Part shown: positions 1 through 11,413 of the stretch, one piece after another
How positions within the stretch are numbered: the first letter of the stretch is position 1
Layout: each line of letters begins with the position of its first letter
Origin: Viscum album
Lineage: Eukaryota > Streptophyta > Magnoliopsida > Santalales > Viscaceae
NCBI GenBank assembly: GCA_963277665.1
Contig: OY728163.1
Location: forward strand, 1,902,042,644 to 1,902,106,643
Reading direction: 5' to 3'
DNA length: 64,000 nt
Made by a program: the position numbers and the translations under genes
Notes under the pieces: model-generated
Database searches by the model: none
Seen by the model: the letters and a program-made list of their open reading frames with translations, nothing else
What the model was told of the DNA's origin: nothing

Positions 1-385
1 TCAGATTCTCTCATTTTAAAATATTCATACTTCAGTCTCCAGATTTGTAGTTTAGCCTTCTTCACATTTGTATTTCCTTCATAGATGTTCTTTAGTTTGT
101 CCCAGATTCCTTTGGTTGTAGCAACACCTTTCACTCTTAAAAATTCACTCTAAGAAAGAGATTAGAGTAACATATTTTTAGCTCTTCCATCATTCACAAG
201 GTTCTTCTTATCGACAGGAGTAAGAGGAACCTTGTCATCAATAGCAGTAAATCCATCTGTTGTAGTTTCAATAACTTCATATCCAAGAGACATAAGATAA
301 GGTATCATTATTTCCTTTCATATGTGATAGTTATTTCCATAAATATTGGAATCCCCTTACTGTTCACACAATTTAGATTCTCCAT
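1..385 (-). pseudogene. Ty1/copia gag remnant (5' part, runs off left edge)
   Basis: Read on the minus strand, a gag-like frame begins with ATG at 385 (MENLNCVNSKGIPIF). It continues through a stretch like YLMSLGYEVIETTTDGF to a block at about 140-75 containing TTKGIWDKLKNIYEG and then LKYEYFKM. The T-x-x-x-I-W-D-x-L-x-x-x-Y-E-G pattern and the following Y-E-x-F-K-M are typical of the UBN2/retrotran_gag family of plant copia elements, which form the capsid of the cytoplasmic particle. At least two stops and frame changes between about 330 and 150 show that it is dead. It lies just downstream of a primer-binding site and an LTR, as expected for gag. The rest of the element is outside the window. 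Family call good; exact reading frame uncertain. Confidence 0.75.
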
Positions 386-436
386 CACAACTTCTCTTCA
401 ACCACTTCAGTAAAGAATAAATGAAGGGAACCTGTC

Positions 437-448
437 GCTCTGATACCA
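437..448 (-). other. Copia primer-binding site (tRNA-iMet)
   Basis: On the minus strand this reads TGGTATCAGAGC, a perfect match to the usual plant initiator-Met tRNA primer site. Two bases separate it from the LTR end at 451. It fixes the element as minus-strand and the LTR to its right as the 5' LTR. Confidence 0.9.
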
Positions 449-450
449 AT

Positions 451-1868
451 TGAAGTTCTCAGTTAGGATCCAAGTATCACTGAGAGGGGGAGGGGTGAAT
501 CAGTGATATCTTTTTATTTTTATGTTTCCTGTTTTTTGAAACATCCTTCACCTCCTGTTAAAGAGTTTCTTCCATGCTGAACACACACAACCACAGGAAC
601 ACACGATTTACAAGGTTCACTACTCAACAAGAGTAGCTATGTCCTTGGTATGGTATGTAAACAATCCATTACCACACAATCCACTAGAAAATAATCCTTT
701 GATGTGGAATACAAAGAGTAGGATATACCCTTACAATCGTGTAGTACTTTGAAAACAATCCAATAGTGCATGTGCTCCCTCATAGCACAAATAGGGTAAT
801 GTAATGATTCTATGCTTCTTAATTAACATTCACAAATAAAATATTTCAAAATAATTCTTCACTTTCCTACCCAGAAGCTGGTAAGAACCTCCTTGTGTAG
901 ACAGATTGTGCGCCACTCCCTACTTGCACGCCTCCCTGCTTGCGCACCACCTGCTTGCGCACCTCACTGTTTGCGTGCCACCTGCTTGCGTACCTACTCA
1001 ATACTTGTGCACCACCATTGAGCACAACTCACAAATTTTGTGCCACCTTTGGCTCATACATAGGAAACTTCCTGAAAACACCTCCCTGCTTGCACATCTC
1101 TGGAAACTTGTGTGGCAAAACTTGCGCGACATAATCTATGTGAAACCCTACTTGTGCACCTTATAAATAACCCTTAGCTTGCGCACCACTTCATCTTGTA
1201 CGCCGCCCTATGCTACTTGCGTGATCAGAGCACCCTATACTACTTGCGTGCTCAGAGCTCAAATTTTCTCTTAAGTGTTGAGAATTAAAAAATGAGGAGG
1301 CTATTCGTCTATTTATAGGCATTTTGGTGACTTGTGCGCCAGATACACTTGCATGCCACATACACTTGTGCGCCGCTCTAGAACTTCCGCACTGTTCCAT
1401 CACTTGCATTCTGCTCCAGCACTTTCCTGGAACTTTATTTACATGGTCATATTTTGATATGAGGATGTTGAAATATGACTTGCGCGCAACATACACTTGC
1501 GCGTCACATATAATTGCATGACACACTTGCACGCCACTTATACTTGCAAGCCACTTTCTGACTTACGCTCCAATCTTTAAATTGCACGCCCCTTTATGTC
1601 CTTTGTCATATTTTGATGTGATGATCTTGAAATATGACTTGTGCGCCACTTACACTTGCGCGCCAATACTTGCACACCAATACTTGCGCTCCAATTTCAT
1701 TCCTTTTTAAAAATCACTTATTTACTCTCTCTACTATTCATAAGGCTTGCATCACAAGTTCTCCAAACGTATGATATTTGTGAAATAAAAATAATAAAAT
1801 CATCAACAAAGTTTCTTGTCCTTTTACAATGTGAATTGATTTAACATCTTTGACAACAAAATACAACA
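451..1868 (-). repeat. Copia 5' LTR (minus-strand element)
   Basis: The segment begins TGAAGTTCTCAG directly beside the primer-binding site and ends near TACAACA at 1868, giving TG...CA termini and about 1.4 kb. A GAGAGGGGG-type motif at 481-495 followed by GGTGAATCAGTGATATC is common near the 3' end of such copia LTRs (established knowledge). The right end is inferred: beyond it the sequence matches the outer gypsy LTR, so the copia element sits inside that LTR. A target duplication cannot be tested because the other copia end is outside the window. Confidence 0.7.
905..1690. repeat. Degenerate CG-rich short tandem repeat in the copia LTR
   Basis: The core ACTTGCGCGCC(A) and variants (CTTGCGCACC, CTTGTGCGCC, CTTGCATGCC) recur some 25-30 times with irregular spacing of roughly 12-30 bases. 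Two longer blocks at about 1440-1510 and 1600-1670, both with TCATATTTTGAT followed by GAAATATGACTTG, are a local duplication. Open frames here (for example 906-1166) reflect the repeat and are not genes. Confidence 0.75.
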
Positions 1869-2705
1869 CTCTGCAAAGGCTAACTCTTCAAACTACCTTC
1901 TCCATCCAACATGGTCCCAAAAAACGGTGGGGGAGTGTACCTATGTAGTCCCAGGATAGTGGGAATCACTTATTCCTGACATGGTAGTCCCACAATACTC
2001 ATTTGAGGAGGATTTCTCCAATAGCCGCGATGTTTGATGTTGTGACTATTGTCTCCAATATCACTAATATAAATGTATACCTGGTGTGAGTTGTCTTGTG
2101 TTTCGTGATTTACTTTGAAGATTGTTGTGTGGTATTTACATTTTGTTTTTGGGTCCCTACTGAGTAATTGGTTACTCACCCATGCACGGGCTTCACCCGC
2201 ATGTGTTGTGTCTGGTGAAGACGATCGACGTTTCGATAGTGTCTTTGGTGGGACAGGGTCTCAAGGTGCTCAGGGGGATGAGACCGACAAACACTACGAT
2301 AGTGGACCTGGTGACCAAGGAATAGACGGAGTCCAATAGAACTATATGGACATAACATCCCACTTCATATTCCATTAGCTACAATACTCTAACAGCTAGG
2401 TGGGTTTTTCAACCGATGACCATCAGAGTTTACTTTGTGTACATTGCTGTTTTTAGTCCTTTCATTGGGTTTGGATTCTAGCCCACTTTCTTTTAGCTTT
2501 ACTTTGTACTTAGTCGAGTTTTAGTATTCTGGTATTTACTTGGTTAGTGTGTGGGACATGGTTGGGAATGTTTGTGCATACATGTTCTTAGGAAAATGCC
2601 TCCCACATGATGGTTGATGCCTTCGACAGTAGTCACTAGCCCCTGACCATCGGGAGGCGGGCTTGGGGTAGTCATGTCATGGTCCCCAGGGGACGGGTCA
2701 TGAAA
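1869..2705 (+). repeat. Outer gypsy 5' LTR, 3' portion
   Basis: From about 1930 to 2705 this aligns, with many differences, to 26250-27011 (shared landmarks: AAATGTATACCT, GGTATTTA, GTGTGGGACATGGTT, CACTAGCCCCTG). It is the end of the 5' LTR of the outermost gypsy element. The LTR end at about 2705 is set by a degenerate GTGACA-type terminus (ATGAAA) followed by AAG and the primer site. The 5' part of the LTR was split off by the copia insertion and lies outside the window. Confidence 0.75.
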
Positions 2706-2708
2706 AAG

Positions 2709-2720
2709 GGGTGTAAGAGG
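2709..2720 (+). other. Outer gypsy primer-binding site (degenerate)
   Basis: GGGTGTAAGAGG matches the iMet primer site TGGTATCAGAGC at 8 of 12 positions. It sits three bases (AAG) after the LTR end, the usual spacing for this group. Position supports the call more than sequence does. Confidence 0.5.
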
Positions 2721-2939
2721 GAATTCGTTCCTACCCCAATGATAGAGAGTCTATTGTTTTAGGATAGCAGTGTTATGTGTTGTGAGGTCTACATTCAGGT
2801 TTGGGGAGTGATGTGTTGGTGCGGTAACCAACAAATCAATACATCAAGACCTTGAATTCTGCTTTTTGGCTCTATACATGAAAACACTTGTAGCATAAGG
2901 CCCTCTTTATGTTATTTTGAATAACATTCATCTCACCAG

Positions 2940-3600
2940 GTATAACCTTCTAACCATGGTAAATCGTGATCTATCTCTGGATGCCTCCCCATGGATGACA
3001 AGCCAGGATCCTAATACGTAGTTGTGAGGAAATTCTATCTAGAAATGAGGCATCTATTCAGGGACTAGTGCTAGAGATGGCCCCACTAGGTGGTATACCT
3101 ATGTCACCACCAACTTTTGATTAGCTATTAGGCCCTCCTCTAGTGGTTCGGGTGGATTAATCATGCTAGAATAAGTATGGATGACTATTATGGCACTTAG
3201 AGATGAGGCACTGGGTTTGAATTTGTGTAATGAGTATCCGAGGCAACGATCACCTGAGATACAGGGTCAATTGGACCTACAGTTTTTAGGTGCACAATGT
3301 AAGCCATGGAAAAAGAGGATTCGAAGGAGGAAATGTGCTAGTTTCCATAAGGGAAGGCTTTTCAATTCTTGTCATGATAAGGGAAATCTCGTTCGATATT
3401 GTCCTGCCATTCATCATGCGGGGTAGGAGAGGATACAGTTGCAGACTATAGAGGATTATGACCCCAGGACTACAAGGATGAATCAAGGTATGATTTGTGT
3501 TATAAACCTTAGCTACATTATTCATAGACACTTGTACAAGTGATTTCCATTTCCTACCACTTATTCTTGTTTGATACATAGAGGTTCTGGTTAATACTGT
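2940..3600 (+). pseudogene. Ty3/gypsy gag remnant with broken zinc knuckle
   Basis: Downstream of the primer site a decayed plus-strand frame starts with MVNRDLSLDASPW and, in the open stretch 3181-3426, ends in a basic region followed by SCHDKGNLVRYCP. This is the C-terminal CCHC zinc knuckle of gypsy gag, which binds the element RNA. The first cysteine appears lost and the histidine is replaced by asparagine, so metal binding would be broken. Several stops occur upstream (about 3020-3170). The gag N-terminal part is much shorter than usual, suggesting an internal deletion. Confidence 0.6.
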
Positions 3601-4376
3601 TGACTAGAACCTCATGTTTAGAGACTCATACTGGAGGATACCCAATGAACACGCACTGGTGCTGATGGTGTGATTTGACCCTTGAGGTGAGAGTTTCAGT
3701 TAAAACCATTTAGTGGCAGCGTCGAGGCATTATGATGTTAGTTTGGGAGTGGAATGGTCATCTAATTTTCACACTCCGATTGATTATTTTAGTAAAAAGG
3801 GATGTGGTATATCTACAACATTGGAATGATATTTCCCTTGGTCTCTGAAAAAAGGGAAATCTAGGAAACACGGGATAGAATCATGCATATGAGGGTGTAG
3901 CCGATCACTCTTGAGTTGACCGACCTTAACCTCATGGCAGTAATTGTTTTGAGTTTTTAGTTCCCAATAGTAGAGGCAGAGTGTGGGAACAACCCTTCAA
4001 ATGATATTTCCAGGCTTACCTCCCTAAAGGGGAGGGGGGACATCTGTAAAATTATACTCCCTGATATGGCATTGATATAAGCATCAGTATATCATAGGGC
4101 TTTCGTAGAGCATCACAAGAAGAGGAATAGGTGGGGGACTTGTAGAGTAAGGGATTAGTAAGACCCCGTGTTCGAGGTTATGTGTGTATTACTGTCACTT
4201 TAATCAAGTGTCCATGGAGAATGACTACCCACTAATAGTGGGTCGATGGGCACATCAATCAGTTAAAAGGGGAAGCCTTTCGTGTGGATGTAAATGTGCT
4301 CATAGGATTTTCTGCAATTGAGTCAACAACGATGGCTAGAGTTCCTTTAATACTGTGACTTTTATTTAGTATATAC
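3600..4376 (+). pseudogene. Outer gypsy protease/reverse transcriptase remnants
   Basis: Fragments of gypsy pol can be read on the plus strand with frequent stops. A piece around 3735-3800 resembles the G-x-E/D-W-L...-H region that ends the aspartic protease. At about 4012-4090 the sequence GLPP, then ICKIILPDMALI, and further on YHRAFVEH, corresponds to the conserved start of RT (normally P-G-L-P-P-x-R-E-V-x-F-x-I-x-L-x-P-G-T, then Y-R-M-A-P). The polymerase core with its YXDD motif is not found, and the space to the RNase H end is far too short. Most of RT is therefore deleted or unrecognisable. Confidence 0.5.
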
Positions 4377-4995
4377 TCCTAAGAAGGGGAACATGGTGGA
4401 AGACATTCTCATCAAGAGTACTGGATTATAGATACTGAGTGAGGCAATAGAGCATCTTGCCACAATTGAGATATCCTTCTTGGATGATGATGGAGCATCT
4501 TACCTTCAGTCATTGACTGTCAAAACACCACTCTTACAACATGTCAGGGAGGCATAGTTTGTGGATGTATACTATAAGACCCGACATGTGCAGTTATCCT
4601 AAGGACAAGCTCCTAATGGATTTTCAATATGTTGGGAGCATGTCATCCTTTTCAGAGAACACATTATGGTACCAGTGAAATTACAGGAGGAGGTGTTGGG
4701 GGAGTTTCATACATCCCCTTTCGTGGTACGTCCTAGTGTGGTGAAGATATACCAAGACCTCGGATGCCAGTACTGGTGGCTAGGAGATAGAGACCCCTAA
4801 ATTTTGAGGAGGGAGACAATGTTTTCCTTTGGGTATCACCTCGATGGGGATTGAGGAGTTTTTTCTAGGGAAACAAGTTATATCCGAGTTTTATTAGACC
4901 ACTTCAGTTTCTGAGTGGAGTTGGTGAGATGGAATATTGCCTAGCTCTTCGCCCATATATGCACCACGTGCACGATGTTTTTCATGAGTCATAGT
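4377..4995 (+). pseudogene. Outer gypsy RNase H end and integrase, interrupted
   Basis: KKGNMVEDIL at about 4380 matches the G-K-x-N-x-V-A-D-x-L-S end of gypsy RNase H. After about 100 residues comes the integrase zinc-binding (H-H-C-C) region: EEVLGEFHTSPF, then IYQDLGCQYWW at 4672-4785, up to a stop. The catalytic core (DDE) is missing. The reading resumes at about 4802 with FEEGDNVFLWVSPRWG and runs to VHDVFHES at 4969-4991, the integrase C-terminal module. There the 18-kb insertion begins; the next residues of the same protein (MLRRYV) are found at 23041. Dead by stops, core deletion and insertion. Confidence 0.75.
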
Positions 4996-7077
4996 TGACG
5001 TCCTGAACCAACCCAGGTCGACCCTGAACTTGTCACCTGAGCTAATCTGCAGCAAGTCCTGATGGGCGTTCCTGATCCTAACGAGCAGGAAACAAGTTCC
5101 AGGTCATCAATATAAGACAAATGGGATGAATTTTTCCAAAATAAAATAAATAAAGTAGTATAAAGAAAATATAACAATGGAAAACAAATAAACTACATGG
5201 AATGAAAGAAAGTATAACAACACATACAACTTGACCATGACCAAAAATCCCCACGACCCCAGGAGTCTCTCACCAATACACCACCAACTCTCTACCCCGG
5301 CGAGCAAACTCGAGTCGAACCTACAATAAAAACTAAAAACAAGAATAAACCATATGTGTGAGTATTAAAACTCAGTAGGTGTTCCCAACAATATATTCCC
5401 AAATAACTACCTTTAAAAAAAGAATTTAATAATTTCAGTTTTGAACTAAATTATATAAAATATTGGTTTCCACACTCACTTACATTTCCTAAACAAGTAA
5501 CAGTCCATTTTCATTTGAATTTTTTAAAAAAAAAAGTTTAATATTTTAAGGTAAAAGGTGCATTATATTTTAAAAACATTTCCATGAACAATTTAGAAAT
5601 AAAAATTTAATTTTCTAGTCAAGAGGGAAACCACACACAATAAACAACATAGAATAAGTGAAATGGGAAAGTAGAAATTGAGTACCAACAACTAAACTTG
5701 GTCTCTCAATCGTCTTCCACATACAAACAAGCACTATAGAAAACATGGGTCGAACCTAGGATATCGTGAACAATCCAGAACATACTATACATGTGACTCA
5801 TCCCGAAGTCATGCCTACTCTTGATGACGTCATAACACCTAAACGCTAGGTGTTTCCCTACCTAGCATAACCGAGGGGCCCAATCCCTTAGCAGAGAAAA
5901 TTCCATACATAGGGCCACTAGCCAATGCATATTCTAAACTAGTGCAATAATCATTCTCAGATTATTCACTTATTATGCCAGATTCCCATGTCAACATGTG
6001 TAATAAAAAGGAAGTCATTCAACAATGCCAATCTAAAAAATAGTCTAGATTCAAAAACATAACCCTCAACTCACACAATTGATGTACACAATAGGATCAT
6101 CCCTGGGTCACCCCAAAGGATTTTTTTCAAAATAATTTATTTTATCAATGCGCCCAATGGTCCTTGGGAAACTTTTAAAGAAACACCATTCCTCTAGGGA
6201 ATGAAAAAAATTGGTCACACATCAGGAGAGAAAATTTGAAATAAAACATGAACCAAAATTGAAACTTTGTGAATTATATTCAAATTCAAAATGATAATTT
6301 CTTCAATATTGTGCGTCAATTCATCATGGAAATATTTCAAGTGTCATGCATAAAATAAACAGCTTCGTTTAAATAAAAAATTTATTCCAAAAATAATTAT
6401 CTATTATTATTTATCATTTATTAAAAATTAATGAAATATCAAGAAATTAATAAATTCTAAATTTAATGGTGAGTGCTGTGGGGGACCTACCTTAGCTCTC
6501 AGTCCAAACAAAATGGCGCATCATGCATCCCATAGATGCACAAGCACACACAAGCTGATAGTCACATTATCACAGGTTTTCCTCACCAAAACATTGCAAC
6601 AACTGCACACCAACTAAAAATTCATAAAGACCTACTTAAAAAAACCAAACCAACAAATAGTGCAAGAACCACCTCGATATTTTTTTTAAAACACAATTCA
6701 CATTGTCTACATTATTTACTAAACTGCATTAAAATTTAAAAAATATTTTCAAAAGAGTAACCCACAAGTTAGACACCCAAAACCCCTTTAAATCCGATTT
6801 TAAATTAAATACAGCACAAAGACAAATTAGAAACACCTTTCACACAATTCAAACATTTTATAAGATCACATAAACAGTTTATAAAATACATTCATGGGGC
6901 ATAAAAAAAAGAGGTATACTTAAAATTCAACCCACCTACCAAAAATCAATTATCAACCAGCACACACCTCCGACCCTTTCAGAAACACATCACACACCTC
7001 ATATACAAAAAATAACATCTAAAAAAGAAGAAAATTAGGCATAATAAAATTATTAAACAATTACATGGGTTATTATT
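4996..7077 (-). repeat. 3' LTR of the gag-only element, part 1 (left of MULE)
   Basis: Collinear with 19572-21640. Landmarks include AACCAACCC with GGCGTTCCTGAT at the start, GGGTCGAACCTA, GAGGGGCCCAATCCC, and TTTTCAAAATAATTTATTTTAT. It contains no supported gene; the small open frames at 4989-5307 and 6536-6739 are accidental. The copy is interrupted at 7077/7078 by the MULE and resumes at 15684. Confidence 0.85.
7069..7077. other. MULE target-site duplication, left copy
   Basis: GTTATTATT directly before the left MULE terminus pairs with GTTACTATT at 15684-15692 (8 of 9 bases). Nine bases is the normal MULE duplication length. The unoccupied site in the other LTR reads GTAACTATT near 21647-21655. 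Confidence 0.85.
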
Positions 7078-7228
7078 GGGGTTTTTTATGGGTTTTATGA
7101 AAAAAAATAATTCGGTATAGGGGATTAGGGTTCCGATGTTTTTAAAACTGGGTCTGGGATGCGTGAACGCCGTTCACGCATCCCATCCCCCACTGAAGAA
7201 GCGTGAACCCCGTTCACGCATCCTCCCG
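7078..7228 (+). repeat. MULE left terminal inverted repeat
   Basis: The first roughly 110 bases match the reverse complement of 15575-15683 with few differences (shared TATAGGGGAT, AGGGTT, TTTTTAAAACTGGGTCTGGG). The match continues more loosely through the second palindrome, giving a repeat of about 150 bp. Confidence 0.88.
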
Positions 7229-7264
7229 AGAGGTGGGATGCATGAACGGGGTTCACGCATCTCA
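7156..7264. repeat. Left array of three 25-29-bp palindromes in the MULE end
   Basis: Three palindromes at about 7156-7184, 7199-7224 and 7235-7264. Each has the arm GGATGCGTGAACG (or a near variant) followed immediately by its complement, so each can form a hairpin with almost no loop. Variants keep the arms paired while the central two to four bases differ. See the matching right array. Confidence 0.88.
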
Positions 7265-8539
7265 CAGAAAGATCAAATGCTCCTCAGAATGTATAACTAT
7301 TAATTATAAACTAATACACTTAATGTAAAAATTTAGAAATATTAATAAATATCAATTAAATAATAGAAAATATTGAAATAATGTTAATAATTATTAATAA
7401 ATATTCATGAATAATAGATATTCATTAGATAATTATTCATAGAATGGCTTGAGTATTCTCTAACATATATTGAGAAAGATATAATATTAGCATCTTTCAC
7501 ACACATCATCTCAACATGTTGTTGTTATACATCCATTTCTATAAAGATCCTCATATGGTTCCATTTGTATTCTAAAGTGGAAACTATTATTATATATGAA
7601 TTACACTAATAAATGTTTTTTATCACAATATCTCTTGAAATAGATCAAGAAAAATATTTTTTGATCTACAAGCCTATGAATGATCTTTTAGACTTACTAT
7701 TATTTTTAGTGTGGTTAGTAGTTCAGATCTCATTTTTGTATCCAATGCTTGTTAAATAATTCCCAAAAACATCATAGAGATCCTTGGGTCTCTTTTAGAT
7801 ATAATATAAAGATTTAATCCATGTAAAATTACCTCTTTATTTATATATTGGTATGTTGATAGAGTGTGAAATACTCTCAAATAGTAATGAAGTAAGAAAG
7901 TATTGTAAGTTGATCAACTATAAACTGAATGGAATTATTTATAATGTAGGTATTTATAAGACCTATGACGAATTAGATGGTGATATTTTAAATTATAATG
8001 GGTAATAGTTTAATCATCCTATTTTACCTCTTTCATTCGTCCTTTAATTACAGTAAAACTATGTTTTGAGATGCATACTCAATAATCTCACTCTTTAGAT
8101 TGCCAACCAGTAGAAATTGTTTCCTTTTATAATGTCTGAATATGTATCTTCTCCAAGTTGGCCAAATGAACTTCTGATTCATATTGTAGTTATTCTAATC
8201 GCCAATCATAATCATCTACTCTTCACAACTATCCATTATTCAATCAAATTCTTTTTCATGCAATTTATTTTTTGTAAAAAAATAATCGTGTTCTATGATA
8301 TTCTAGGATTTTACATATAATTTTAAATCATTGAGATCAATAATATTTTTCAAGATTTCTTCAAGTTCACGCATCTTTTCATCCAGAATCTATTTTATTT
8401 TGAAATAATTAATATAATAAATATTTATCATTTAATTTAATCATATTATTTATTATACAAATATATATAGACATTGGTAGATAATTTGATAATAGTAAGA
8501 CACTTATTAAAAATAGAATAGAAGTCTAGATAACAGTAA
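7265..8539. other. AT-rich non-coding part of the MULE
   Basis: About 1.3 kb of AT-rich sequence between the left end and the PMD pseudogene. No domain or repeat is recognisable; the open frame at 8117-8320 has no coding character. It may include the 3' untranslated part of the PMD gene. Confidence 0.6.
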
Positions 8540-10740
8540 CACACATACAAAATGTATCATAAGTCAAATGTCAACCTAATCTATGCCTTCGGCATGGATA
8601 CTCCTCTGTCCCATAGCCAGGCGTATACTGGATGCGTCCACGCCATGTCTGTCTACATCTGTGCTCTGGCGTACGCTGCGCATCCTCATCGACAACCACC
8701 TCCATATCTTACTATGTGACAGGCGGTGGATGTACAGTCTCACTGACTGTACCCTAGCCCGCATTTAATGATAGTGGACGCTGGCTAGAACTCTCACCAA
8801 CATAGGAAGTAGATGGCTGCTCTACTGCGGATGACTGTAATAAAACATCGAACTCAATCCAGTCATCGTTTGTAAGTACCTGTGGATGTGCCTGAGAAGC
8901 TGGAGGAACATCTGACTGATCATTCTGAATAACCTCCTCAAGTGGAACAATATCATGTAGCCGAGAAAGCTGAGAATCCTCCTCCTATGAAAAAACAACA
9001 CCCATAATAGGGTCATCACCCTCAGGTACATCTATGTGAGGCTCAGCAGGCTCCACGGCCTCCACAGTAGGTGGTGGATCAAATAAAATACCATGATAAA
9101 TATCGTCCATCGACGATAGCATCTGTCGTACAAGGGTGTGAAAATATGATGGGTCAAAGGCAGATCTCTCCACTGGATCAGACATATGAAGTATATGAAA
9201 AAAAAAGCATACTGTGAAAAAAAATTCCATTGTTAACTAATATGAATAAAAAATCTGTTGAACAGTGAAAGGAAGAATGCATACCAAGTCATGGAAGCCC
9301 CATCCGTGCCATTTCAGAAATCTGACTGGGGACCTGATGTACCAGCATGCATAATCCATCTGATCCGTCAAATGAAAACATATTGTCCCTGCCCCTTGCA
9401 ACTGGTAATTTTGTCATCTATCCCATAACGCAAAATATATGGCATGGTAGATCATCCAATCAAAATCTCTCTTCCATGACATCTTCAGGGAATGCAATGA
9501 ATCCAACTAACTGGGCGGGTCAGGAACTGGCTGAAGGAATCCAAACTGTCTAATAACCCTATCTATCGGATTCTTCGACTATATGAAAATGAATCAGTAG
9601 AACCATGCAGGAGCCGATATCAAGCATCACTGTACAGTATAGGGGCAGACTCTGAAGGATATCATCTGTATATGGCATCCATCTTATCTGAAAGAAAAAA
9701 TTAATAATCAATTAATAAATTAATAGATGTATAGTAAAGAGTAAATATTTAACAATATAAATAATAATCACTTTCATCATCTGGTCGAATGTTGTCTAAC
9801 ATAAGTCTGTAGGCGTGAACATCAGGTCTGGGAGAATCTGAATGTCGATGTGCCTAAATCCACCTATAGATAACATTATTATTTTTACATTTCATAAAAG
9901 AATCTTATAAAATTAAGTTAGATATTAGAAAGAATTAATAGCATACCAACATCCACGTGGAGCCTCTGTTACAATATCAATGGGTAATGGTGCACTGGCA
10001 TGTGGAGCTAAACAAGGTATGTGCTCTCATACCCACATCTGTAGAAGAACCATGCATCCTGTGATCTGCATCTTATCGATGCGACATGCGCTGCATAAGA
10101 CCCTGTATGTATATGCTAGGTAGGCAAACCCCCAACTATATCAGCCTTCCTGGTCCAAATCCTCCAAAAAAGATAGATATATCAGGTGCACAAAAGTAGT
10201 AGAGTGGTCAACAAAAAATGTGCCACTGATCAGCCTCAAAATATATGTGCATGAAAATCACAGCACGGTGACGACATCAGCATCATCTGGTAAATGTGTG
10301 AAGTGCTGGTCTAACCAAGGCATCCACAATCTACCACCGACGATGGTCCAGCCATTATCCTGGAACTCTATGCCTAGAAGTCTTTGAACAAGATCAGGAA
10401 AATCTGATGGAACTCGGCCTATCAAATCATGTCCATCTATAGGGAGGCCCAACATAGTCTCCACATCCTGCAACATAACAGTCATCTTTCCGTCACTGAA
10501 ATGGAAAGTATGTGACTCTGGTCTCCATCTATCTACAAGTGCGGCAATGAGCTGATGATCAAGAAATGTGAAGTCGCACATCGCTACTCCATAGAATCTA
10601 TCTTGATGAAGATGTTGGACGATAGTGGGAGGTGGTGAATTATGATGGAAATGGTGAGATCTATGTACACTCAAGGGAGCCACATGATGTCCCTCTAAAA
10701 GCAGTCATGATACATGAGTATCTTGAGATGTAAGCATTGG
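8540..10740 (-). pseudogene. Plant mobile domain (PMD / aminotransferase-like) gene carried by the MULE
   Basis: Minus strand, start near 10735. The open exon 10683-10258 contains FYGVAMCDFTFLDHQLIAAL, WRPESHTFHF, MTVMLQDVETMLGLPIDG and PSDFPDLVQRLLG: the core of the PMD family (relatives of MAIN and of the phosphatase-7 long-form homologues). The match continues past a stop through YILRLISGTFF, VHLIYLSFLEDLDQ, YSWGFAYLAYTYR and MVLLQMW to about 9947. A likely 83-bp GT-AG intron (9864-9946) joins to HRHSDSPRPDVHAYRLMLDN. A second (about 9688-9771) leads to WMPYTDDILQSLPLYC and FHIVE. The C-terminal part (9230 to about 8540) is rich in D, E and P and ends in a basic tract. At least five stops and one frame break make it a pseudogene. 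Host PMD proteins act in silencing and gene expression; the role in MULEs is unknown. Confidence 0.85.
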
Positions 10741-11413
10741 AAAACCTGCCATCTGCACACATGATATCATCATTACTTATTAATAGTGGAAGAATGATAT
10801 ATTCATTTTCATTTGGTGTCACAATAAACATTAGCCTAGTCTCACAATCAACATTAGTTAATGATGATCAGACACACAGATTCCATTACAAAAACTAGAC
10901 ATCTTATAAGAAAACCTGAATTTAAAAGTGAAAAATTAATTATTTCTTATTTTTTGTGAAATTAAGTTTTTTAATTTATCCATTATCCATTAAATAACCA
11001 TTAACATTATTCCACATTATATTAAATTTAATTACTTTAATCATCAGATTATATTCCATTCCCTTTAAGAAAAATACAAACCATGTACTCTTGGAAGACC
11101 GTCCAAAGTTACCTCTAAGAGGAAACTTGCCACCAAGAACATCTATATTCATAAGTGAGAATTTCATCTCTCAACATCTCCCCAATAGGTATTCCCAGCT
11201 TTAATCTACTCATATCTATAGCACATTAAAAAATTAACAGGAAAAAATAAATCCACAAGGAAACTAGGCCCTCAAAACAAGTCTTTCAACCTTCTCATGA
11301 AAATGATCATTGATGACTCCAAAATAAGGAACTTGAACTCCTCCAGAAAAAGTACAAATCGCGCTATAGAAAATTATATTTATCACAAAAATGGAGCAGG
11401 TACACAGACTCAA
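10741..11413. other. Spacer between the PMD and transposase genes
   Basis: About 670 bases, AT-rich, between the PMD start and the transposase stop, both on the minus strand. It probably contains the PMD gene's promoter and leader. No clear TATA box, repeat or coding frame stands out; the 63-residue frame at 10976-11167 is unconvincing. Confidence 0.6.

Noticed and set aside
906..1166. 86-residue open frame on the plus strand
   Set aside because: It is the translation of the short ACTTGCGCGCC repeat and lies in the copia LTR; no known motif.
2115..2339. 74-residue frame, with a similar one at 26422-26625
   Set aside because: The likeness comes from both being in LTR copies; frames differ and neither matches a protein family.
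9347..9553. Plus-strand open frame opposite the PMD gene
   Set aside because: The minus strand here encodes recognisable PMD residues; the plus frame is its shadow.
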